NCBI GenBank assembly: GCA_937928005.1
Contig: CALFVD010000044.1
Span: 1 to 64,000 of the forward strand
DNA length: 64,000 nt
DNA from: an uncultured Neomegalonema sp.
GTDB taxonomy: Bacteria; Pseudomonadota; Alphaproteobacteria; Rhodobacterales; Rhodobacteraceae
Direction of reading: 5' to 3'
The position numbers were made by a program, and so were the translations under genes. This document shows positions 1 through 7,490 of the stretch, one piece after another; position 1 is the stretch's first letter, and each line of letters starts with the position of its first letter. The notes beneath the pieces are model-generated. The model had not been told where the DNA came from, did not search any database, and worked only from the letters and a program-made list of their open reading frames with translations.

Positions 1-122
1 TCCGACACTTCGCCATCAACCTCGTCAGGGCCGCAAATGACAAGAAATCCATCAAGACGCGCCGGAAACGAGCTTCATGGAACCCCGAATACCTCACATC
101 ACTCATCGAACCGACCCGTTAA
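1..122 (+). mobile_element. C-terminal end of an ISAs1-family-like transposase, truncated by window edge
   Basis: Frame 3 reads RHFAINLVRAANDKKSIKTRRKRASWNPEYLTSLIEPTR*, resembling the ISAs1-type C-terminus (R-IALNLLRAD--K-SIK-KRK-A-WN--YL--L); TAA at 120-122. Not in ORF track. Confidence 0.7.
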
Positions 123-193
123 CCCGGATTCGTTGCCGTGGGTGACGCTTCGGCAGGATTGACACCCCTCCCCCGCTCGGCGCACCAAGTGTC

Positions 194-724
194 ATGTACC
201 CACTCATTCGCCTCGCCAAAATCTTTCTCACCAGCCCTCGGCGCGCGCCGCTTGGGCCTGATGATACTGGCATGCTCGATATGATCGTCTGGCCTTGGGA
301 TTGCGATACCTTTGTCGAGATGAATAACGGGCGGCATCTAACCCTCTATGATTTAGGCCGGTTTGATTATGGCGCGCGTTGCGGATTGCTGCCTCTCCTC
401 AAGACCAAGGGTTGGGGGCTGGTGGTCGCCGGATCGACCATTCGATACCGCAAACGTCTGCGCCCGTTCGAGCGGTATCGCCTGCATACCCGCCTGATCG
501 GGCGTGATGACCGCTGGTTCTATTTCGTGCAAAAGATGGAGCGCGGTGGCGATGTTTGCTCCTCAGCCCTCATCCGAACTGCCGTCACCACCAAGGGCCG
601 CATCCTTCCCTCACAAGAAGTCGCCGACGCCCTTGGCAATTCGGATTGGCGTCCCGATATGCCCCCTTGGGTAAAAGCATGGATCGCCGCCGATAACAGC
701 CGCCCGTGGCCGCCACAGGAGTAG
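194..724 (+). CDS. Thioesterase-like (hotdog fold) protein
   Basis: 176 aa ORF; N-terminal membrane-like start then D--FVEMNNGRHLTLYDLGRFDY, typical of THEM6/4HBT-like proteins. Confidence 0.75.
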   Translation: MYPLIRLAKIFLTSPRRAPLGPDDTGMLDMIVWPWDCDTFVEMNNGRHLTLYDLGRFDYGARCGLLPLLKTKGWGLVVAGSTIRYRKRLRPFERYRLHTRLIGRDDRWFYFVQKMERGGDVCSSALIRTAVTTKGRILPSQEVADALGNSDWRPDMPPWVKAWIAADNSRPWPPQE

Positions 725-816
725 TGTGTGACTAGGCTGGCTATCGCCTTCGCCGCGCCACTATGCTAACCCCGATACTGATTAATGGCGCGCAAGCGCA
801 TAGGGGGAACAACGCC

Positions 817-1020
817 ATGGCCGATGACGGTTTCAACATGTCACTACGCAAATACCTCAAGCGCGTAGGCGTCACATCGCAGCAATCCATCGAGGAAGCG
901 ACCCGCAGGGCGCGCGAGTCCGGTAAGACCGGCCAAGTCGATGCCCGTATGGTCCTGACCATCGACGGTGAAGAAATCAATGTCGTAGAAGGTCAAATCA
1001 CGCTGGAGAGCGGCGAATGA
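817..1020 (+). CDS. Small conserved protein, DUF6494-like
   Basis: MADDGFNMSLRKYLKRVGVTSQQSIEEATRRARESGK...; start chosen at 817 within the 763-1020 ORF; overlaps the next gene start by 4 bp. Confidence 0.7.
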   Translation: MADDGFNMSLRKYLKRVGVTSQQSIEEATRRARESGKTGQVDARMVLTIDGEEINVVEGQITLESGE

Positions 1021-2153
1021 GCGGCCCAACAAAAGATGATATCCTCGCCACCCTCTCGCGTATCACCGACCCTGCTAAGGGTACGGATATCGTCTCCGCC
1101 AAGATGGTGTCGGGCCTTGTCGTCAAAAATGGTGCGGTCGGCTTCGCGTTGGAGGTGGACCCTGCGCGCGGGGCGGCGCTCGAACCTTTGCGTAAGGCCG
1201 CCGAAGACGCCGTGAAGGGCATGGATGGCGTCACCTCAGTCACCGCCGTCTTGACCGCCCATTCCGATACCCCCGGCAGCGCACCGCCTCCCACAGCCGC
1301 CGCCGCACCGAAAGGCCCGCCCCCCAATCTCGGGTTGGCCAAAGAAGGCGATAAGCCAATCCCAACCTCCAAGGATACCGGCCCAATCGAAGGTATCGAT
1401 CGCATCATCGCTGTAGGCTCAGGCAAGGGCGGCGTGGGAAAGTCTACGGTTTCGGCCAATATCGCGCTGGCGCTAGCCGCACAGGGCAAAAAAGTCGGCC
1501 TGCTCGATGCCGATGTGTATGGCCCTTCACAGCCCCGAATGCTCGGCGTATCTGGTCGCCCGTCCACCCCGGACGGTAAGACCATCCTACCGCTTCGCAA
1601 CTATGGCGTCACTGTCATGTCGATGGGGTTCATGCTCGAAGACGATCAATCCGTCGTTTGGCGTGGCCCGATGTTGATGAGCGCGTTGCAACAGATGCTG
1701 CGACAAGTGCAGTGGGGCAAGCTCGACTATCTGATCGTTGATCTGCCCCCCGGCACCGGCGATGTACAACTCACCTTATCGCAAAAGACTCAGGTAGACG
1801 GCGCAGTCATCGTCTCGACACCGCAGGACGTGGCCCTGATTGATGCCAAGAAGGCCATCGACATGTTCACCAAGTTGAACGTGCCACTCCTCGGCATGAT
1901 CGAGAACATGAGCACCTATATCTGCCCTAACTGTGACCATGAGGCCCATATCTTCGGCCATGGCGGCGCAAAAAAAGAAGCGGGGACACTCGGCATTCCT
2001 TTCCTAGGCGAAATCCCCCTCGATATCGACATCCGCACATCCTCCGATGGTGGCACCCCCATCGTTGTCGGCAAGCCGAAAAGCCCACAAGCCGCCCGCT
2101 TCCGCGACATAGCCGCAGCCATTATCGACGCCACCACAAAGGTGCCCGCGTGA
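1017..2153 (+). CDS. apbC: Mrp/NBP35/ApbC-family Fe-S cluster carrier ATPase
   Basis: Deviant Walker A GSGKGGVGKSTVSANIALALA, N-terminal MIP18-like domain, CPNC motif. Confidence 0.95.
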   Translation: MSGPTKDDILATLSRITDPAKGTDIVSAKMVSGLVVKNGAVGFALEVDPARGAALEPLRKAAEDAVKGMDGVTSVTAVLTAHSDTPGSAPPPTAAAAPKGPPPNLGLAKEGDKPIPTSKDTGPIEGIDRIIAVGSGKGGVGKSTVSANIALALAAQGKKVGLLDADVYGPSQPRMLGVSGRPSTPDGKTILPLRNYGVTVMSMGFMLEDDQSVVWRGPMLMSALQQMLRQVQWGKLDYLIVDLPPGTGDVQLTLSQKTQVDGAVIVSTPQDVALIDAKKAIDMFTKLNVPLLGMIENMSTYICPNCDHEAHIFGHGGAKKEAGTLGIPFLGEIPLDIDIRTSSDGGTPIVVGKPKSPQAARFRDIAAAIIDATTKVPA

Positions 2154-2211
2154 CTTTGGATCAGATATCCTATGGGCCAGTGAGTAAGATCACTGTCACA
2201 GGTCGAGCACC

Positions 2212-2982
2212 ATGACCATCGGTTACGATCCCGACATGCCCCCCACGGGCGCAAAGCCGCAATTCCCACCGCTCCTTGACGGGGTCGAAACGCGGGAGGG
2301 GGTTGATCCGTTCGACAAAGCCCTCGCCGATGCCCAGAGTGGGCGCGGCGAAACGGGCAATCTCTACTGGTCCTCCGACGATGACGTGCTTCGCGCTGCT
2401 CTGGTCTTTGAGCCAGAACAGCCTCTTATCGACGCCCTACCCATCCTCTTCGCCGTCGCGAACGGTCTTAATGACTGCATCGGCGCGCTCGCCCCGCCCG
2501 AAGTCGGCCTGCTGCATGTCTGGCCCACCGGGATCAAGATTAATGGCGCGCATTGTGGGGCATTCCGCGTACAAGCATCATCATGGCAACCCGACACTGT
2601 GCCCGAATGGATCATCATTGGCCTGTCCCTCGCGCTTTCATCTAACGTCACAGACCCGGGCGAACGCCCCGACCTAACCGCATTGGCCGAAGAAGGCTGT
2701 GGCCATCTCAGCCGCGTGCGCCTCCTGGAAAGCTGGTCACGCCACACACTCGTCTGGATCAATCGCTGGGCCGATGATGGGTTTCGCCCAATCTTTGAGG
2801 CATGGCTCGCACGGGCCGATGGGCGCGGTGACGCGATAACACTAGAGGATTCCACAGGCACGTTTCTGGGTCTCGACGAACAGGGTGGCCTCCTCCTCAA
2901 AACCGATTCCGGCCCCCGCACAATCCCTTTAGCCGAAGCACTTCAACAAGGACGCGGCTGGCCATTGGAGGCGACCCCATGA
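2212..2982 (+). CDS. Biotin/lipoate--protein ligase family protein (DUF4444-like C-terminus)
   Basis: 256 aa with ...LYWSSDDDVLRAALVFEPEQPL...HVWPTGIKINGAHCGAFR..., resembling the ligase fold. Confidence 0.7.
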   Translation: MTIGYDPDMPPTGAKPQFPPLLDGVETREGVDPFDKALADAQSGRGETGNLYWSSDDDVLRAALVFEPEQPLIDALPILFAVANGLNDCIGALAPPEVGLLHVWPTGIKINGAHCGAFRVQASSWQPDTVPEWIIIGLSLALSSNVTDPGERPDLTALAEEGCGHLSRVRLLESWSRHTLVWINRWADDGFRPIFEAWLARADGRGDAITLEDSTGTFLGLDEQGGLLLKTDSGPRTIPLAEALQQGRGWPLEATP

Positions 2983-3488
2983 AACTCGCGCGCAGCATTC
3001 GCTTTGACGAATCCGACACCAACGTGTTTGACCACGCAGCGGATGCGGGGGAATGGTGCGTCTCTGGCGCATTTGCCTTTTCTGACTTTACCGAAGCTGA
3101 TCTAACAGGCAAACCTCGCCAAGCCTTCCGCAACGGTTGGCTCTCCGTTGAGGGATTCGGGCGTTCTACCTTCGTCGCCACCGCTGAAATCGAGCCGACA
3201 GAGATTGATGCCCTATCCATGGCTCTCGCCGCCCATTTTGTGCAATCCTACGGTGCGCCAAACCTTGAGGCCGCTCTACCCGTCGCCGAAGAAGAACTAC
3301 GCCACATGCTTGATCTCTGCGATGATCACGCCCCCAATACCCTGCTCGTCGTCGAGCGTAGCATCACGGACGCAGGCATCCACGAAGCCTTTCGCGCCAT
3401 CAAACCGGCGGAAGCGTCTGTGGTCGATGTGCTGGGACCAATGGCCGACCACGCCATCGAAATGAGCCAAGTAAAGCGAGAAGATTGA
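2979..3488 (+). CDS. Conserved hypothetical protein (DUF6505-like)
   Basis: 169 aa, starts 4 bp inside the preceding gene (coupled). Confidence 0.65.
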   Translation: MKLARSIRFDESDTNVFDHAADAGEWCVSGAFAFSDFTEADLTGKPRQAFRNGWLSVEGFGRSTFVATAEIEPTEIDALSMALAAHFVQSYGAPNLEAALPVAEEELRHMLDLCDDHAPNTLLVVERSITDAGIHEAFRAIKPAEASVVDVLGPMADHAIEMSQVKRED

Positions 3489-3625
3489 CCCCTCGGCGTC
3501 AGGATCAACGCGGTAGCTGATGCAACCCGCGCCCCACCCATGCGGATTCTACGAAGTCGCAGGCAGAACGGATTCAGGATGAAGATATCGGCCCAAAGAC
3601 TGACGAAGAATCCTGATTACAGCCG

Positions 3626-3961
3626 CTATTTTGGCTTAAGTTTCATCCCAAGTGGTGGCCTGTCTTCTTTTACGGGTCTTCGTTGGCCCTGCGTGGGTTG
3701 AGCTGCCGTTTTCGACGAAGGTTTTGGCATCACCGGACGTCCTTGCCCGCCGCCTTGTTTACGTTTAATCTCACCCGCTGCCTGTCCGAGATATTCGGCC
3801 ATTTGCTGAAAATCACTCAGCTTCATCACCACATCTGTCACCGGCTGCGGCGGCGCAAGCGGCTTACCCTGCCCATCATGCCGCTGATCAGTAAGCGTAA
3901 AACTGACCAGATTTCCCTCAACGATAAAATTCGCGAGGCCATTGACGAAACTGCGGGTCAT
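3626..3961 (-). CDS. Hypothetical protein, 111 aa
   Basis: Overlaps upstream gene by 4 bp; basic Pro/Lys-rich C-terminus. Confidence 0.6.
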   Translation of the reverse strand: MTRSFVNGLANFIVEGNLVSFTLTDQRHDGQGKPLAPPQPVTDVVMKLSDFQQMAEYLGQAAGEIKRKQGGGQGRPVMPKPSSKTAAQPTQGQRRPVKEDRPPLGMKLKPK

Positions 3962-4641
3962 GCTTGCTCCTTCGGTTCAAGTAGACGCGCGGGCCGATGA
4001 TGCCCGGCACGTTCGATCATGGGCCGCACGTCGCGCCCTATGGTGGCGACGCCGTCGATTGCCCGACGATGGCGGCTGAGGGCGGGGGTTGCACTTGCTT
4101 CGACCAGACGAACCTTTGCATAGGGATCGGGCAAATCGAACGAGACATAAGCGACCGGTTCGCCGCGCTTTAGCACCCAGTCACGATCCGTGTCTTCCCA
4201 CTCAATTGCCAAATTCAACGGGCGCGGCCAGTCACGAAACGGAAAACGCCCCGCAACCAGCGGCCCCGGCCAATGGCGCGGCCCGTCCGCAAGAAAAGCG
4301 GGCATCAACGATACGGTGCAATGCTCATCAGTGACGAAGACTGTATTGAGCGCAATCTGTACCACAGACACGTCTGCACGTCGCCGCGCCCCTTCCGCGA
4401 AAGACGTCACCAACCCCTCAAACCCAGCCTGTCGCAGTCCGCTTCCTTCTACCAGCACACAGCCTTGCGGTGAATTGGGCGCATAGCGAAGGACGGCATC
4501 AATAGGCGAATAGAGTTCGACCATCCGCCCCCGTAGCGAAGTAGGAAGCCGATCATCGTCGAGTAATCTAGGACGAGGAAATGCAAAGGCGGCCTGCGGC
4601 CATGTGTTAATCCAGCCGATATCGACAATCTCGTCAGGCAT
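3958..4641 (-). CDS. Hypothetical protein, paralog of 4634-5368
   Basis: MPDEIVDIGWINTWPQ...; shares VTDE-C---PAFL----R-WPG---AGRFP---WPR-L---EW with the upstream gene. Confidence 0.7.
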   Translation of the reverse strand: MPDEIVDIGWINTWPQAAFAFPRPRLLDDDRLPTSLRGRMVELYSPIDAVLRYAPNSPQGCVLVEGSGLRQAGFEGLVTSFAEGARRRADVSVVQIALNTVFVTDEHCTVSLMPAFLADGPRHWPGPLVAGRFPFRDWPRPLNLAIEWEDTDRDWVLKRGEPVAYVSFDLPDPYAKVRLVEASATPALSRHRRAIDGVATIGRDVRPMIERAGHHRPARLLEPKEQA

Positions 4642-5368
4642 TATCCACCGGCACAAGCAATCGTTTCGGGCGGCGGCTTTCGGCCTCGCGCCACACCCCT
4701 TCGATATCATCCGTAATCTCGCCCACGGCCTCCATACCGGCTCGATATTCGACCAGATCAGGCGTCAATGCGGCTTCGACCAAATCAGGGCGAGCGCCCG
4801 GATCGCCAAATTCACACATCAGGTAACAAAGCGGCTCACCAGTTCGGATCGTCAGGTCACGCGAAAAGTCATCCCACTCGAATGGCCATTGTAGGCTACG
4901 CGGCCATAGATGCAACGGAAAGCGCCCCGCCGACATACTGCCCGGCCATGACCGCATCGCAGAATCAAGGAATGGCGGAATCTGCGTTACCCAGCACGGC
5001 TCATCAGTGACGAGAAAAAATGGCAGCTTGATCTGAAGCACTGGGCGACGCGGATCACGCCAACGTTCAGGTGGTTCTATGGTCAGAAAACCCCCTATAT
5101 CGTCTTCTGAAACGCTTGTTCCAGCGGGCACGACGAACAACTCGACCTCGCCATCTTCCTCGACCGCACGCATTCGTAGATCGAACGGCGCGGGTATCTC
5201 AACCAACCGCCGCTCCAATTCATTAACCGCTGGACAATTTTGCACCGAGCGCGGCGATAATGGTCGGTTACGGGTTGAAAATACGGTTCGCGGTGGCTCG
5301 AAGGCAAAAGCCCCCTCTTCGCGGTCGCAAGACCACCCAACTTGCACGTTCTTAATCGGTCCATTCAT
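4634..5368 (-). CDS. Hypothetical protein, paralog of 3958-4641
   Basis: 244 aa; FLVTDEPCWVTQIPPFLDSAMRSWPGSMSAGRFPLHLWPRSLQWPFEWDD aligns to its neighbour. Confidence 0.7.
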   Translation of the reverse strand: MNGPIKNVQVGWSCDREEGAFAFEPPRTVFSTRNRPLSPRSVQNCPAVNELERRLVEIPAPFDLRMRAVEEDGEVELFVVPAGTSVSEDDIGGFLTIEPPERWRDPRRPVLQIKLPFFLVTDEPCWVTQIPPFLDSAMRSWPGSMSAGRFPLHLWPRSLQWPFEWDDFSRDLTIRTGEPLCYLMCEFGDPGARPDLVEAALTPDLVEYRAGMEAVGEITDDIEGVWREAESRRPKRLLVPVDNA

Positions 5369-5399
5369 AAGAATAGCGTGCCATTATGTTGGGGCGTGT

Positions 5400-5633
5400 A
5401 TCAAGGCCAATCCGTCTTCGGATACAGCAATAAACGACTACCGGCTGAAAGCCGGATCGGCACGCCCTACGGTGGACTCAGATCACGCTGAAATTGTCGT
5501 CAATAACAACGACCGGAACTTTACCAAGGCATCGCTGAAGCGCGATCTGGCGAGACTGGACGAACGGCTGGAGCGCCGTCTCAAGGATACGAACGAGGCA
5601 GACACGCAGGATGACGACGTGCCCCTAGGCTAA
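5400..5633 (+). pseudogene. Degenerate internal fragment of an IS1182-like transposase
   Basis: In the 5079-5633 frame: ...VDSDHAEIVVNNNDRNFTKASLKRDLARLDERLERRLKDTNEAD, resembling IS1182-type (IDGSKFKAVNNRDRNFTKAK--RR--Q-EE---RYL--LD-AD). Upstream part of that ORF is antisense to 4634-5368 and not believed. Confidence 0.55.
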
Positions 5634-5795
5634 TTGATTCGCGGTAATAAATCACAGCTATTGATGGTGTGATGCACAGCATACATATCACTAGGCCACT
5701 TAAAGCCGAAAAATCACTGTCGGAAAAGACAGGTAATTTTCGACATGTTGCGCATACATCGTTTTTAGTCCTTATTTACTGCGAAAAAGCAGGAA

Positions 5796-5999
5796 ATGGC
5801 TCAAAACATGGCGCTAACAAAAGATAACCAATCTATTCTCGCATACGAGATTGAACGCCTGCGATCCGCAATGTGCCCAGATCGCTATCCATATACGCAT
5901 GAGTTTTTACAACTTGCCACGCTGGCTGCTCATCGTGAGAGTGTAGATGACGATGGTCAAACCATACTTAATCTGGCGCAACTGAGGATCACACATTAG
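5796..5999 (+). CDS. Small hypothetical protein immediately upstream of luxR
   Basis: 67 aa, co-oriented, ends 9 bp before the luxR-type start; purine-rich AGCAGGAA precedes the ATG. Confidence 0.5.
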   Translation: MAQNMALTKDNQSILAYEIERLRSAMCPDRYPYTHEFLQLATLAAHRESVDDDGQTILNLAQLRITH

Positions 6000-6008
6000 T
6001 GTGGCACT

Positions 6009-6746
6009 ATGGGAAATACTAAAAACAGCCGAGATTTTCTGAACTCACTAGCGGAGCGTCAGGAAAATACAGATATCACTGATCTTTTCGATGATGTTAG
6101 AGAAACCTATGGGCTTGCACATATTGTCTATCATGCAACGAATATCAAAGGCTTGACGGATGATGAGCCGTATCTTCGGCTCACCTATCCCGATGATTGG
6201 GTGTCGCGGTATTTTGAGAAAAACTATTTCGCACTCGATCCGGTTGTCGAAGCCGGAAACGAAAGCCAATTCCCGTTTAACTGGAACCGGCTGGATTGGA
6301 AGAGCCGTCAGCGGCGCAACTTTCTAGGCGATGCCGCCGAACACAAGGTGGGCATGAGCGGAATGTCGATCCCCATCCATGGTCCTGGTGGACAACATGC
6401 AATCTTATCCGTCACGAGCTTTATGCTAGAACGGGAATGGGATCTGTTTTTGCGCAGCTACATGGGCGATTTTCAACGGGTCGCGAGCTACGTTCATCAA
6501 GCAATATTGGAATCGGAAGGTGTAGAGAAACCCTCTAGCAAACCCTCATTATCTCCCCGCGAAATTGAGGTGCTGCAACTCTGCGCGAATGGCATGAACA
6601 CCGACTCTATTGCCGATGCATTGGGTGTAAAGGAGCGGACGATCCGAGCATTCATCGAAACGGCACGGTACAAACTGAACGCGCTGAACCGTATCCACGC
6701 AGTTGCAAAAGCCATTGGCCATGGATTGATCCACCCACCTTCATAG
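6009..6746 (+). CDS. luxR: LuxR-family quorum-sensing transcriptional regulator
   Basis: Autoinducer-binding signature YPDDWVSRYFEKNYFALDPVV plus C-terminal GerE HTH (LSPREIEVLQLCANGMNTDSIADALGVKERTIRAFI). Confidence 0.93.
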   Translation: MGNTKNSRDFLNSLAERQENTDITDLFDDVRETYGLAHIVYHATNIKGLTDDEPYLRLTYPDDWVSRYFEKNYFALDPVVEAGNESQFPFNWNRLDWKSRQRRNFLGDAAEHKVGMSGMSIPIHGPGGQHAILSVTSFMLEREWDLFLRSYMGDFQRVASYVHQAILESEGVEKPSSKPSLSPREIEVLQLCANGMNTDSIADALGVKERTIRAFIETARYKLNALNRIHAVAKAIGHGLIHPPS

Positions 6747-6749
6747 ATG

Positions 6750-6762
6750 CACTTAATAAGTG
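6750..6762. promoter_or_regulatory. Candidate regulator-binding dyad between luxR and luxI
   Basis: Perfect 13-nt palindrome CACTTA-A-TAAGTG; TAATAAGT recurs at 6782-6789. Confidence 0.4.
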
Positions 6763-6839
6763 TATATTTATTGTTTTACACTAATAAGTCGATTCCTTTA
6801 GTATTCTCCCGCATGGGGTGAATATCTGGGGAATATGTT

Positions 6840-7484
6840 ATGATACGTATGATTACGGCAAAGGACTACGCGGGTAGTGCCGATGTCCTCGCAGAGATGT
6901 TTCAGGCGCGCAAACGGCTGTTCAAGGATCGGCTCGATTGGGACGTGACGGTGGATCATCGGGGTTGGGAAGTTGATGAGTACGATGCGCTCAAGCCCGT
7001 CTATCTGGTTGCACTGGACGAAACGGGTAGCCATCAGGGGTCGCTACGCCTGTTGCCGACGACTGGTGATACGATGTTACGGGATCATTTTACCGAAGTC
7101 TTTGATGGGGTAGTCATCGAGTCGCCGGTCATCTGGGAATGTACACGCTTTTGCGTGGATTCGCGGGCGTCGGAGAATCTGACCCCGCGCGGGGTGCAGA
7201 GTGTAACGATGGAGTTATTGCTCGGCATCTGCGAGACGGGGCTAGCGGCGGGGGCAGAGCAAATTGTCGGAGTTTTCGATCGTCGGATGATCCGCATCTA
7301 CCAACGGGGCGGATGGTCGCCCGAACTGGTGGGAGAAAACGGCGAAGGGCGCGACCGGGTTTATCTTGGGCTATGGGATGTGAGCGAGGAAAGCGCAGCG
7401 TCGATCCGCAAGGCGAGCGGGTTTAGCGGGTCAGTGCTTGAGGCGGGTAAGACACAGAAGGCCGTGCGGCCTATCGTGGCGTGA
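6840..7484 (+). CDS. luxI: Acyl-homoserine-lactone synthase (LuxI family)
   Basis: RKRLFKDRLDWDV...DEYDA..PVYLVALDE...GSLRLLPTTGDTMLRDHF...WECTRFCVD, hallmark LuxI residues. Confidence 0.94.
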   Translation: MIRMITAKDYAGSADVLAEMFQARKRLFKDRLDWDVTVDHRGWEVDEYDALKPVYLVALDETGSHQGSLRLLPTTGDTMLRDHFTEVFDGVVIESPVIWECTRFCVDSRASENLTPRGVQSVTMELLLGICETGLAAGAEQIVGVFDRRMIRIYQRGGWSPELVGENGEGRDRVYLGLWDVSEESAASIRKASGFSGSVLEAGKTQKAVRPIVA

Positions 7485-7490
7485 CTTGGC

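Noticed and set aside
5079-5400. N-terminal half of the 5079-5633 ORF as a protein
   Set aside because: Antisense to the well-supported 4634-5368 gene; only the C-terminal part shows transposase similarity.
5717-5732. Short hairpin CTGTC-GGAAAA-GACAG upstream of the luxR micro-ORF as a regulatory RNA
   Set aside because: Five-bp stem is too short to distinguish from chance without conservation data.
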